A stretch of DNA of 64,000 nt from Clitoria ternatea (taxonomy: Eukaryota > Streptophyta > Magnoliopsida > Fabales > Fabaceae): assembly GCA_037962975.1 (NCBI GenBank), contig CM075669.1:186380501-186444500 (forward strand), in the 5' to 3' direction. Every line of letters starts with the position of its first letter. Position 1 is the first letter of the stretch. Below, one piece after another: positions 9,986 to 21,689 of the stretch. A program made the translations under genes and the position numbers. The notes under the pieces are model-generated. The model had not been told where the DNA came from. It did no database searches and saw only the letters and a program-made list of their open reading frames with translations.

Positions 9986-12147
9986 TTTTTTACAGAATAA
10001 TGAACCAATAAAAACAAATAATCAATCTTTGTAGAGTAGAGTTTTTAAGAGCAAGAGAAGGAAAGCAACACAGAGAATTATACTAGTTCACTTCCAACAC
10101 AGAAGTTACGTCTAGCCCCTTCTAACTTGAAGGATTTCCACTATTGTAAATTCTCTTTTACAATAACAACACCAGATGTAACATCCCAGATTTTTGAGAA
10201 AATAAATTTATTGGATGATGATAATTAATTATTCATGGTCAAATAATTATGGAAGATGTTATTAGACATTAGAAGTGAATTATCGGTAAATTAAGATTTA
10301 CCGGAAATGAATGAATTAACAGATGATGTGGGACCCACTTAATCGAATTGAGTGTTTGATGGGTCTAGAATGTTTGGAATATTATGGTGATTAAGATGGT
10401 GTAGTTAGAATAATTTTTAGTGCTAAGGAGATAATTAATTGAACACGACGTATGTTATTAGATGGGAAAATACGAGCTATAATGGAACTAAAAGAAAATG
10501 AGAATTCCTATTTCTTCTCTAGTTTAGCCGTGGTCTCTCTTTTCTTTTCACCTTGCACTCTTTTAACCAATGGATATAGAATTTTATGGCACAATGGACA
10601 AAAGCATTGAGTCATGGTTGTACCCATTGGACAATGTCCAATTTTTACACATCTTCTCTCTCCCTTTTCCCTCATTTTTCGGCAACTCCCTCTCCCTTTC
10701 TTTTCTCCTTCGTTTTCTTCTCCTCTTCTCCCTTTCTCCTCCAAAAACCGTTTTCCCCCATTTCTATCCTCTCCATTCACCATTTTCACTCAAAAAGCTT
10801 GGATATGTGGTGCATGCATGGAGCTAGGAAGCTTATATTGGTCCTCCCCTTCTTCTTTAACCTCATTTTCGTTTTGGTGGAGTTTGGATTTAAGGTAAAG
10901 ATTTCTTACCTCCACATCCTTCTATTATGGTTTTGTGATATTGGGTTGAAGATGATAATGTTAGAAGCCTTGCATGTGGATGGGTGTTGATTATGTTGGT
11001 TAACCTAGAGTGAAACTTTAAGCATGAATATTGGAGGTGTGAAATTAAACATGGTTGATGTTATGGGATGAAGAGAAAGTTATAGTGACCATAAAGATTT
11101 TAGGAGATTGATTGAGAATATTGTTAAATGATTTTAGATGGGAAACCCTAAGTGTGATAAATTGGGGATTTTTGCCAAATTGATAACCTTAGTGATTTTG
11201 ATGCCTTGGGAGTGGATTTATATGAGGAAATGAACATTTAGAAGTATTGGGATTGAATATTGATGTTGATAGAATGGGGAGCTAAGTCATGAGTTGCAAA
11301 TGAGGAAATATGCACGTATATAGGTACATTGATTTGAGGGAATTAGTCTTAAGTGTTGATGTTTATGATGTTGATAATGGTTGCAAACCATTAATAATAA
11401 ACTAAGAGAATGGATGTTTAAATTGATGAAGCCTTAGGTCTTGTTATAGGCCATGGTGTCGTTGATGTTGGGTTGTTTAGCCCTTTGAAATCTAGAAATC
11501 TTAGCTTTGGGGAAAGGAATTCCAGAAGCCTAATACAAGCATATGAATTTGGAGTACTAGACAAGTCTAGGACTTGATCATGGGTTAGATGATGATGTCT
11601 AAGATGATGCTTTGTGATAGTATAATAATGGCAATTGTATGTATATTTGTTGTGATAGGATTGCATCCTTGACGATGATGCGGAGCGATCGAGGCATTTG
11701 GAGCATTGGAATTGTGGATCTTCTCTTGAGGTAGGAGAGGAGTTTGCATTTCAAGTGCATGAGTGATTAATTGATAATTATGTTATGTGTGAACTCATGC
11801 ATTGCCTTGCCAAGAACTAATTGTATGTTTGAATTGTTGAAATAGTGAATGATGGTTTGGCTTATGGGATTGTTGTGGAAATTGTATGAATATATGATGT
11901 TGATGATAAATACTTGATATCCCTTTGAATTGACATGAATCAAATGTTTGGTAATATTCAATGAATAGATGAATTAAACAGAGCATTGAAGATTATGTTG
12001 TGATAAAGTGGAATGATGCTAAGGGGTGGTTATATAACTCTTTTTCATAGCTAATGAATTGATATTTGAAATTGAGATGTATGAATGGTCGAACCAGGTT
12101 CTAAGTGCATAAAGAGAGGAGTAAGAAAGATTAATCTAGGCCAAACT

Positions 12148-12160
12148 TATATATATAAAG
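12148..12160 (+). promoter_or_regulatory. Candidate TATA box of the LARD-A LTR
   Basis: A TATATATATAAAG run with the sequence context of a plant TATA box. It sits 58 bp before the first motif of the doublet array, so the array would lie within about 30 bp downstream of the transcript start. The 3' LTR copy is at 29818-29830. The promoter call is inferred from sequence only. Confidence 0.4.
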
Positions 12161-12217
12161 GTTTTGATGTGAGAAGAAGAGGGAAAGACTGAGTTTCTAA
12201 GCGTGAACTGGTATTCT

Positions 12218-12734
12218 CGCTCAGGCGAGATGGATTCTCGCTCAAGCGAGAATCCCTTGGACCAGAATTATGGTTTCTGGCTCCATCTCGCTCAGGCGAG
12301 ATGGCGTTCCGCTCAAGCGAGGAGCGTACGATTGAGGTGGGGAGATACTGGACGAATCTCGCTCAAGCGGGCGTGGCCACGCTTGAGCGAGCGTGATGGA
12401 AAAATGGCACTGGGTGAATCTCGCTTAAGCGAGTGATGAGGCATGCTGGGTCTCGCTCAAGCGAGCGAGTATGAGATTGGAAACTGGAAGATTTCCGCTT
12501 GAGCGAGAGTGACTCGCTCAAGCGAGATGGTGACCTGATACTCTAAGATTTCTTCGCTCAAGGAGAATTTTTGGGCGCTCAAGCGACCCACTTCAATCTC
12601 GCTCAGGCGAGTGTGAGGCTCACTCAAGCGAGCGAGTGTGAAAACGCTACTGGAAGTATTTTGCCCATGCGAGAGGACTCGCCCAAGCGAGTGATGTTGA
12701 TCTCGCTCAAGCGGTGGTGAATCTCGCTTGAGCG
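12218..12734. repeat. Doublet array of CTCGCTCAAGCGAG motifs in LARD-A 5' LTR
   Basis: Eighteen copies of a near-palindrome with 6-bp arms CTCGCT/AGCGAG around a 2-nt centre, most of them intact or with one change. Start positions are 12218, 12239, 12289, 12310, 12360, 12380, 12422, 12454, 12496, 12515, 12555, 12576, 12600, 12621, 12662, 12680, 12704 and 12725. Within-doublet spacings are 18-21 (mostly 21) and doublet periods are 71 and 71 at the left end, then shorter. The copy in the 3' LTR is at about 29888-30404. Confidence 0.9.
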
Positions 12735-13599
12735 AGTTGCCCAGAAATGAAATTTATTTCATTTTCCTTGTATTGGGCTTATGTTGGACTCCTTTTCTTT
12801 ATAAGATGAGATGATTATGGGGATGTATGAAGGACAATATAATGATGACATAATATGGTGGTGTTTGAGATTGATTAGTACATGGGGACTAATTAATTGT
12901 GATATAATTTCCACTAAGAAAGATGTAATGAAAGGATGATATTGAGAATCTAATGATAGGATTATGAGATACATCCTTAGGATGAATTTGAAATGTATGA
13001 AGGGATAAACAAATGACATTGTATGAATTATAAATGGATGAATTAGAGGAAGTATGATATTAAATAATGTTAGATGATGATGTTGAACACTCTCTTGCAC
13101 AAAGAGGTGTATATTTACATTGATGAATTGTTGTGTACCATTGTGTGTGATACAAGTATGGTCTTGTATGTGTGGTATGAAATATGAAATTGATAATGTT
13201 GTGAATGCCACACAATTTTGTATATATACATATATGAGTATACTTGAGCAATGGTAATGAATAATGAGATGATAATCCACTAAATGAAGTGTGATAATAT
13301 TGATGAATAATATGTGATGTTGAAATGCCATAGTGGCTGTTTGCAAGTATTGACTTGCGTGTGTGATGTGAAATATATGTGAAAATATATTGAAATGGAA
13401 ATGCCACATTAAAGACTTGAAAATAATAATGATGAAACCAACAATGTTGAATCCACTAAGGTGTATGGTGGTGTTGGTGATCGTGATGATGATGATGATG
13501 TTTGATGAATGGCATCTAGGATGCATAGTGTGAGGATGCACTTGATTTGCATTTGCATTGCATCCATGGCATATCATAGCTGTCTATGTGGAATATTAG

Positions 13600-13990
13600 G
13601 GGGTTCCACTAGGCGGGCCCAGTGGGAGGGCGGCTCAGTGCACGAGCGTATTGTGATTTTCCCCTGTGACTCGGTGTATGAGTCACGAAGCTGTCCATAG
13701 TTTGGTGACGAGGCACCCTATGTGGCGGGCCCAGTGGGCGGGCGGCTCTATGGTGAGTGAGTTTACCTCAGTGTCGGACGGGACACGGCTCTCTCGATGT
13801 GTGTTCGGGAGGGGCCCGTAGCACTTGTGGTAGTTGAGACCACGATGTTGATCCGCAAGTCACGGGGTGACTAGTGCTACAGATGGGCGATAGCGGTTTG
13901 GTACCAGTAAAATTATGAGAATATAAGCATGCTTAAATGGAGATATATGTGTACACAATTTTTCTACTGCAGTAAGGGCATAGTAGCACA
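13600..13990 (+). repeat. GC-rich conserved LTR block with inverted repeats
   Basis: This block stands out from the AT-rich LTR and is shared with LARD-B (38690-39100) and, inverted, gypsy-2 (42430-42830). It contains TGACTC..GAGTCA (13667-13685), AGTCAC-GGG-GTGACT (13858-13872), CCCAGTGGG-type runs and the palindrome TACTGCAGTA (about 13964). Confidence 0.6.
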
Positions 13991-14259
13991 CCTATGCTCG
14001 TCCCACAATTGAATTAATGTTATATTCCCACAGTCGGATCCGCATTTGTTGTCTATTCCATTGTGCATATGCATTAGCCATAAGAGCATTTGCATATAGC
14101 ATGGAGATATGCCAGAATATGATAATGATTAAGATAATAATATTGATGTCGATGAGACGCGAGGTTAATATAATGAAAGACCACATAAAAGTATTAAATG
14201 ATATGAACATATGAAATGATGTTGAATATGACGATATGTATGATATGGCCCAATGTAAT

Positions 14260-16943
14260 TGTAACACCCTAATCTTTGCAAATAATAATTCCAAAACAAT
14301 GAGGAATTTTTTTTTTTTTCACAAAAACAGCCATGACTCATTCAACATAGAAGGGAAGAAGTAGGCAAGGGAAAATAGAGAGCATTCACACACATATGGC
14401 AAATAACAGAAAAGCTAAGACTGGAACCGGTTCATTTGGTTTAATGTAACACACCAGCGCCTGGGCGGATTACACAACATCGTTGGCTCGCTCAGGCGAG
14501 GTCTGATACCGCCTAGGCGGGGTATGGCAATGCAACAGCGGATGGAGAGGGAATTCACAAAGGAAACCCCATACCGGTCCTCACTCGTTTCTACGGGACT
14601 AACCCTTCCTCAAAGAAATACTAGGTGTTCAGCATAGGGAAACAGGTAAGGGAAGGAGAAGGGAGATGCACACGTGTATTAGTTTGGAGGAAAGGGGGGT
14701 CTGAACTCATTCCGCCCAATTCAACTGGGTATGGCAACGCCTGGGCGGACTCAACCACAACGCCCAAGTAGGGGTCAACACCGTTATCTGGGATGCATTA
14801 ACGTAACAACGGAGGGGAAGGGTATTTGGCGGTGTTCCACACTGACACCTACTCACTTCAGCGCAAGTCCTCATGCTTGGGCGAACCGTTCTAGTCGTTC
14901 AGAACTCCATAAGTTAGCCCTCCAAATTATCCATACGGCGACACTCATACTCTACTCAGGAAGTGAGGGTTATCCCACTCGGATTCCAGAACTCCTTCTC
15001 ACTCGAACTTCACATCTTTCACTCAGTTATCGATACCTTAAACTTAAGATCCAATCCACTCTAAACCACCATTCGAACTCCTCTCTCAGAAGGGAATCAC
15101 TTGAGGTTTTCACTCGGAAATATCAACTCTTCCTCACTCGGGATTTCATACTTACTTTTACTCGGAAATCCTCAGACCTATAATCATTCGGATTATAGTT
15201 ACCCTATGCTCGTAAGACATCCTCAAACAGTCCTCTTCACCGCTCAACCTCACTTACAGCATAGAAGAACACACAATATATACTTATATAAACGAAAACA
15301 TTCATATGATTACAAAAACTTCATCATGACTTTTGTTACCCAAAGCTGTCAAGTTTTAACGTAAGGACTACAACCAAAACACGAGCCGGCCAAGGCTTAA
15401 CAAAACGTTATACACAGTATTTATATATATACACATATACACATGTAGATATATGTCCCAATAACGCTCGGATTCATTGTCCTACACTCGCTCCTCCTTC
15501 ATCCTTCCTTCCGAGAGATGTTCACTGAAAGTGTAGCCACTGCAGGGGTGAGCTTTTACATATAAAATGACAATCAAGGACTCGGTATCAGTGTTAGCAT
15601 GTACATTCACATCCATTCAATTGTTTTCAAATTAATTAACGTTAGACACTGCAAAATGACATTTAAGACACACAGACAACACATACAGGTATTCCCCACC
15701 CTCGGAAACCATTCATAACACTCCACATACGTTATACGTACTACTCTAATCAACCTCATATCTACATGCATGCCTGCGGATCCGACTCGAGTGATGACTT
15801 TCAGTTACAGTTTTCCCCTCCCCTGGCCCCTCGTCCTTCAGCTCTTCCCACGTGGTACCGGCCTCCCATTGGCGTCTCGAGACTCTTCTCTAGCTCCTAC
15901 GGCTACCACGAGCTCCTTCGGAATCTAGCCGGGGTCTGTAACTGGAAGTCATTCCCTCGGGGCTATTGACCTTCCACGGGTCGCCCCACTCTTACCCATG
16001 CAGCTAAATGCATCTACCAACAAGCGTCATCACACCACCGATACCTCCTTCGTAACCATTAAGTAGGAACAGATTCAATGCAACCTTTATTCGCTTTATT
16101 ATTTACACCAATATGTTCAACTATCAGCAATCAAGTAATAGCATCTGACAAATCAACTAACAAGTACACATTCATATTCTCACAGCATTAACAAGGATAG
16201 AACCATGCATATCATTCGTTATTATCAATACTAACATACTACTTTACCACCATCTAGATCACAAGCATTTATTGTTCAACCACTGTAAAACACACGGATT
16301 CTAGAATCTCCAATCATGCATAGGATCCAATCATCACAAACACATGCACATACATTCAAGCAGAACATTCATCCGGTACTGTTCGTGGACCATGCATTTA
16401 ACATGCAAGCACCCCCTACCTACGAAAGGGACTTCAAGAAGCTTTTTTGCTCTTCGACGTTGAATCTGACGCCTTTCTACCGATTCGTTCAGCCTTTCTC
16501 CACTCCGTCGTACTCTACACTTGGCTCGGAGTTGGGGTGTTGTTCTTCCTCTACTTTACGATCGTCCTTCACCTGCCGGGGCTCTGACCTTCTTCCCGCA
16601 CTATCGTCGTGACGGACAGAAACAGGGGAAAGGAAAGAAGATGGAGACGAAGAAGAAAAGAGAGAATGGAGTAGTGGGAGAAGTTGTTTGCACCCACGGT
16701 GATATTGAATACGCACCTATATACGCATGCGAGGGGGAAAGGAGTGGGATGGGAAAGAGTGAGTCGCAGACCACTCACACCTTCCGCTAATCACAGACAG
16801 CCACATGCCATCAATTAAGTCCAATTAACTTGTCATTAACTCTCAGGCTATATTGGTTATGATTAACAACTAATTCTTTACTTTCAATTTTTCTTATTAT
16901 TTAATTCTTATTCGGTATCTAACTTCAAAACTGGGATGTTACA
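14260..16943 (-). repeat. Gypsy-1 3' LTR
   Basis: Runs TGTAACACCC to GGGATGTTACA on the plus strand. It carries CG-motif copies at 14458, 14489 and 14510 (spacings 31 and 21) and many ACTCGG motifs between 14970 and 15200. No gene is recognised inside. Confidence 0.92.
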
Positions 16944-17229
16944 GTTCTCCCCCACTCAAAAGAATTTCGTCCTCGAAATTCAGTCGGTAACTCACCTTAG
17001 CAAACAACTCGGGGTACTGCTGCCTCATGGTGTCTTCGCGTTCCCAGGTACGAGAGGTAGTCTTGCCTTGTTGCCACTCCACTTCTACCAGCTGTACGTT
17101 TTTGTTTCTCAAATGCTTCACCGATCGGTCCATGATTCTGATTGGTGTAGTCACGGTGGTCAGGTCTTCCTTGACTTCCACTTCATCGTCAGGCATTGTG
17201 TGACTGGGGTCATGCAGATACTTCCTTAG
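16939..17229 (-). pseudogene. Gypsy-1 pol C-terminus: chromodomain
   Basis: After the nonsense codon at 17230-17232 the frame continues through a segment with VEVEWQQGK and TWEREDTMRQQYPELF. This is the chromodomain pattern of plant chromoviruses, which is thought to guide integration to marked chromatin. It ends with LNFEDEI next to the polypurine tract. The DNA for NFEDEI forms the hairpin listed separately. The initiating methionine inside this piece is not a real start. Confidence 0.8.
16962..16981 (-). other. Conserved hairpin at the pol 3' end of gypsy-1
   Basis: Perfect 8-bp inverted repeat GAATTTCG / CGAAATTC around a 4-nt loop (AGGA on the sense strand), about 20 bp before the LTR. 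The equivalents in LARD-A and gypsy-2 differ by paired changes. Confidence 0.75.
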
Positions 17230-17496
17230 TTACGACACATGAAATACGTTGTGCAATCGGGATAAGTGGATCGGTAATGCTATTCGGTATGCCATGGTGC
17301 CGACTCGTTCCAACACCTCATAAGATCCAATGTATCGAGGGCTTAACTTTCCGCCTTTCAAGGCTCGTCCAACTCTTTTATTTGGAGAAGTCCTCAAAAA
17401 CACTCTGTCTCCGACTGAAAATTCCAATGGTTTGGTGCGTTTGTCATGGTAACTCTTCTGCCTGTCTTGAGATGCCTTCATTTTTCCCTGTATCAC
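17230..17496 (-). pseudogene. Gypsy-1 integrase C-terminal domain
   Basis: Contains the stretch DRVFLRTSPNKRVGRALKGGKLSPRYIG, related to the GPY/F module that follows the integrase core. It is separated from the core by TGA at 17497-17499 and from the chromodomain by TAA at 17230-17232. Relatives have S-Q-LRKY at the latter site, so CAA to TAA is likely. Confidence 0.8.
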
Positions 17497-18075
17497 TCAG
17501 ATCCGCTCTGTGGTTTGCTTCACAATGTCTGGTCCCAATAGCAGACTCTCACCCGTTTCCGACCAGCAAAGTGGGGTTCGGCATCTTCGTCCATATAGTG
17601 CTTCATAGGGTGCCATGCCAATGCTGTTATGATGGTTGTTATTGTACGTAAACTCAATCAAGGGGAGGTACTGCTCCCAATCTCCTCCGTGCTCTAACAC
17701 ACACGCCCTTAATAAGTCTTCTAGACTTTGAATCGTCCGCTCGGATTGTCCATCCGATTGGGGGTGGTAGGCAGAACTGAGCCAAAGTTTAGTGCCCATT
17801 TCTTGATGCAGGCTGGTCCAAAACCGGGACGTGAACCTCGGATCCCTATCTGATACGATAGAAGTTGGTATACCATGCAGTCGGATAATCTTATGAACGT
17901 AAATCTGTGCCAATTTATGCATCGGGTACTTCATGTTCACAGGCAGGAAGTGTGCACTCTTCGTCAGTCGGTCAACAATGACCCAAATCGCATCATGGCC
18001 CGCTCGGTTTGTGGGCAATCCCATGACAAAATCCATAGCAATCGAGTCCCATTTCCACAAGGGAATCTCCAGGGG
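17497..18075 (-). pseudogene. Gypsy-1 integrase catalytic core
   Basis: Shows the rve-type core: DSIAMDFV near the N-terminus (first Asp), SIVSDRDPRFTSRFW (second Asp) and HPQSDGQSERTIQ (Glu). The core is open, but a TAG at 18076-18078 disconnects it from RT upstream in the same frame. The lost residue is probably Gln (CAG). Confidence 0.88.
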
Positions 18076-19941
18076 CTACATTGCACCATACGGTTTCTGG
18101 TGCTCCACTTTTGATTTTTGGCACGTAATACACCGAGCTACGTATTCTGCCACATCCCTCTTTAGTCCGGGCCACCAGAACTGTTTCTTCAGGTCATGGT
18201 ACATTTTCGTGGTTCTCGGGTGAATACTGAATAGGCTTTTGTGGGCTTCATCAAGCACCACTCTCCTTAATTCTCCTCCGCTCGGTATGTATATTCTGTC
18301 TCTCACCCGGAAAATCCCATCTGATCCCACGGTCAAGGATAAATCCTTTCCTTTGGCCTGAGTTTCCTTCATTTTGGTTAAGTAGGAATCTAACTGTTGC
18401 TGCTCGCACACGGACTTCAAGAACTCATTGGCGATCCTCAATGTACCGATTGTCATTTTCCGAGAGGAGGGGGTGTCAACATACAAGTTCATGTCTCGGA
18501 ACCGTTCCAACAACTCTACTTCTTTTACCATCATTGCTGCCATGTGGAGGGATTTCCGACTCAACGTGTCGGCCACGACATTTGCCTTTCCGGGATGGTA
18601 TTTTAGCTCAAAATCGTAATCTTTTAAAAACTCAATCCATCTTCTCTGCCTCATGTTCAGCTCTTTCTGGTCGAATAGGTATTTGAGGCTCTTGTGGTCA
18701 CTGTATACTTCAAACCGGGACCCGTACAAGTAGTTCCTCCATATTTTCAATGCAAAAACTACTGCTGCCAGCTCCAAGTCATGGGTCGGGTAATGCTGCT
18801 CGTGAGGTCTCAATTGCCGAGAGGCATATGCTATTACTCGGTCTCTCTGCATGAGTACACATCCTAATCCGAGTCCTGACGCGTCACAGTAGACCATGAA
18901 GCTTTCTTGTAAATTGGGTAATGCCAGCACTGGTGCGGTCGTCAACTTGTCTTTCAGCTCTCGGAAGCTACTCTCGCACTCGGGACTCCACACGAAGGGA
19001 ATGTTTTTCCGAGTCAATTTAGTTAGTGGTAACGCCAGCTTAGAAAAACCTTCGATGAACCTTCTATAATAACCTGCCAGGCCCATAAAACTCCTTATCT
19101 CCGAGACTGACTTGGGTCTCTCCCATGCCATTATAGCTGTCACCTTCGAAGGGTCCACCGAGACTCCTTGCTCGGAAATTACATGTCCGAGGAAGTGGAT
19201 CTTATTCATCCAGAATTCGCACTTTGAAAGCTTCGCGAACAACTGCTTCTCCCTTAACACTTGGAGTACCGCTCGGAGGTGTTCTTCATGCTCCTCGGAA
19301 GTCTTAGAATAGATTAGGATGTCATCAATGAAAACAACTACGAATCGGTCTAAATAGGGGTGGAGTATGCTGTTCATGTAATTCATGAAGACAGCAGGGG
19401 CGTTTGTCACACCGAACGGCATCACTACATACTCGTAGTGGCCATACCGAGTCCTAAAGGCAGTTTTTGGAATATCCGAGTCCTTCACTCGGATTTGGTG
19501 ATATCCCGATCGTAGGTCGATTTTTGAGAAGACTGAGGCTCCACGCAGTTGGTCAATTAAATCATCAATTCTGGGTAGTGGATACCGATTCTTAATTGTG
19601 AGTTTGTTTAACCGTCGGTAATCTATGCAAAGTCTCATGCTGCCGTCCTTCTTCTTAACAAGTAGTACCGGTGCGCCCCATGGTGATACACTCGGTCTAA
19701 TGAACCGTTTTCCGAGTAACTCATCCACTTGCTTCTTCAGCTCGGCTAATTCAGTTGAGGACATTCTATAGGGTGCACTGGAGACTGGCTCGGCTCCAGG
19801 GATCAAGTCTATAGAGAACTCGATTTCTCTATTGGGAGGGACACTCAGTACGTCCTCAGGGAACACCTCTGGAAATTCGCAGACAATCAGAATTTCGTTC
19901 ACTCGGATTTTACTCTCGCCCTCGGTTAGACAAAGCATCAT
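18076..19941 (-). pseudogene. Gypsy-1 reverse transcriptase, RNase H and integrase zinc finger
   Basis: A 621-codon open frame. RT lies at about residues 70-260, with KKKDGSMRLCIDYRRLNKLT, MPFGVTNAPAVF and the catalytic FIDD box (VVFIDDILIYS). RNase H follows (FMVYCDASGLGLG, HDLELAAVVFALKIW, YSDHKSLKYLF). A HHCC zinc finger comes near the end (HPRTTKMYHDLKKQFWWPG, CITCQKSK). The usual catalytic residues are visible. It lies one frame away from the protease upstream, consistent with a one-base indel near 19940. Confidence 0.93.
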
Positions 19942-20420
19942 GAATATTGAGTTATACCTTGTGCTGTGCAGTCCTCATGGTGCTGTCTCAGGAAAATTAT
20001 CCTTCGGTTTCTGCAATCTACTAACACTTTATTGGCTGAAAGCCAATCTATTCCGAGCACGATGTCAAGACCCTTTAGGGGCATGCAAGCCAGATCGAAG
20101 GTGAAACTCTGATCATACAATGCAAAAGTTACGTCTTTGCACATTGACGATGTGAACACATTAGTGCCAGTCGGGCTGGCCACTTCTAAAGTCTGATTCA
20201 TAGACACAGTCGGTAACTTCAAACACTTCACACACTCACCAGCTATGAAGGAGTGGGTAGCTCCAGAATCAAAAACTACACTAAGTGTGTATCTACCGAG
20301 TGAGCACTTACATTGTACCAAGTCATTTGCTTGTGCGACTTCTTCTGCGTTGATGGCGTAGACTCTTCCAGTGGCTGGTTGATCAGTGTCTCTCCTCCTG
20401 ATATTTGGGGCAACCATCAT
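19938..20420 (-). pseudogene. Gypsy-1 aspartic protease region
   Basis: 160 codons with the retropepsin-type active site in VVFDSGATHSFIAGE and the flap-side motif DIVLGIDWLSAN. It would process the Gag-Pol polyprotein. It is shifted relative to gag (four-base overlap at 20417-20420) and to RT. Relatives have these parts in one frame, so both shifts are probably mutations. Confidence 0.85.
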
Positions 20421-21409
20421 ATTCCCTCTAGCTCTGTTGTTTCCGCCCGTGAGTTTTGTCCATCATTCCTATTGCTCTTCACCTGGAACCCTCCTTGACG
20501 CACACTAGCATTTGTTTGATGGAGTTGGGGGCAGTCAGGGCGAATGTGTCCCCTATTCCCGTAGTGAAAACACTTAACATCGGTATCGTTGCAACTCTGA
20601 GCAAAGTGGTCACCACCACATTTAAAGCACTTACCGTACCTGGGTCGTCCACTCATCTGTCTCCCTCGGTCACCACGACCTTGATATCTAGTGAAGGGTT
20701 TATTTCTTCCTACGTTCCCTGGCCTCTTGAAACGTGACTGCTGAGGCCTCAGATACTGGTTAGCTCTGCTGCTCTGGCCCGAGTGGGCCTTGTCATCTTC
20801 TTCAAATATCCTACATTTATTCACCAATGCAGGGAAACTCCGTATCTCATAGTATCTGCAGGCCCTCTTAATATCTGATCTTAATCCATTCTCAAACTTA
20901 AGGCACTTCGAGCTCTCCGTCCCAGGTTGTTGGAAGGGTGGGTAGAATAGGCACAACTCCTCGAATCTCGTCGCGTATTCTTCCACAGTCATGGAGCCTT
21001 GCTTCAACTCCATAAACTCCAGCTCCTTCCGACTCCTCACTGTGTCGGGGAAGTATTTCTCCAAGAAGCATGTCTTAAAATCGTTCCATGTCGGCTGAGC
21101 TTCATCATCAGGGAATCGGCTTCTGGCTATCTTCCACCAGTTCTCCGCTTCATCTCGTAGCATATACACTGCACATTCTACCTTTTGGTCCTCGGTACAA
21201 CGAAGACCCCCAAAAATCCTCTCCAGTTCCTGAGTCCATTTAAAAGCTGCCTCCGGATTACGTCCTCCCTGAAACTCACTCGGCTTCCTCTTCAGGAAGC
21301 GGTCCAACACGTGGCCATCCTCAGCTCGAGTCTGGCCCTGCCTTTCAAACACGTCTGCAAAGCGTTGGAATGCTGTGGCTATAGCCTCCATGCTTTGGCG
21401 ATGCGTCAT
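20417..21409 (-). pseudogene. Gypsy-1 gag
   Basis: 330 codons: a retrotransposon gag domain (KWTQELERIFGGLRC, AENWWKIARSRFPDDE, FLEKYFPDTVRSRKELEF, GSMTVEEYATRFEEL), then a basic linker and two zinc knuckles. The first (CFKCGGDHFAQSC) has three residues between the second Cys and His. In the second (CFHYGNRGHIRPDC) Tyr replaces a metal-binding Cys. The reading frame shifts into the protease at the 3' end. Confidence 0.9.
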
Positions 21410-21689
21410 TCCTTATCCTGAAATCGACATTCGAGGATAAGTATACCGAGCCACTTATTACCGATCGGGTTCTCAGTCTAACATTCAATAGCTTAGCACA
21501 TTATATCATTCTTCCAGGTTACACACACAATCGGACCAGGAGGAAACAACCTCCTATCCTCAAGCCAATATCAATCAGGTTCAACTAACATCACAACAAT
21601 TATGACCATTTAGTCAGAAAACACGCAATCGCTTACACTCGGTAAGCATACCTTGGCCTTGGACCTTTCGGTCTGCTCTGATACCAAAA
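21410..21689 (-). other. Gypsy-1 leader with primer binding site
   Basis: Untranslated leader between the 5' LTR and the gag start. The PBS complements initiator tRNA-Met: CTCTGATACCA at 21675-21685 on the plus strand, five bases from the LTR. Confidence 0.8.

Larger units (their letters stand above)
10177..14259 (+). repeat. LARD-A 5' LTR, first part
   Basis: Matches 27847-31929 of the 3' LTR almost base for base. It includes the TATA-like box (12148), the doublet array (12218-12734) and a GC-rich block (13600-13990). It is broken at the GTAAT target site by gypsy-1. Open stretches here (for example 10586-10990, and 12759-13577 on the minus strand) recur in the 3' LTR because the LTRs are copies; they have no recognisable domains. 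Confidence 0.92.

Noticed and set aside
10586..10990. 134-codon plus-strand frame in LARD-A LTR (copy at 28256-28660)
   Set aside because: Ser/Phe/Leu-rich translation of CT-rich DNA, open in several frames, with no family match.
12218..12734. CRISPR-like repeat array
   Set aside because: Repeats are short near-palindromes with unequal spacing inside a plant LTR, without cas genes.
12759..13577. 272-codon minus-strand open frame in the LARD-A LTR (copy at 30429-31247)
   Set aside because: Rich in His/Ile and low-complexity, no domain, and present in both LTRs only because they are copies. The length follows from AT-rich DNA with few stops on one strand.
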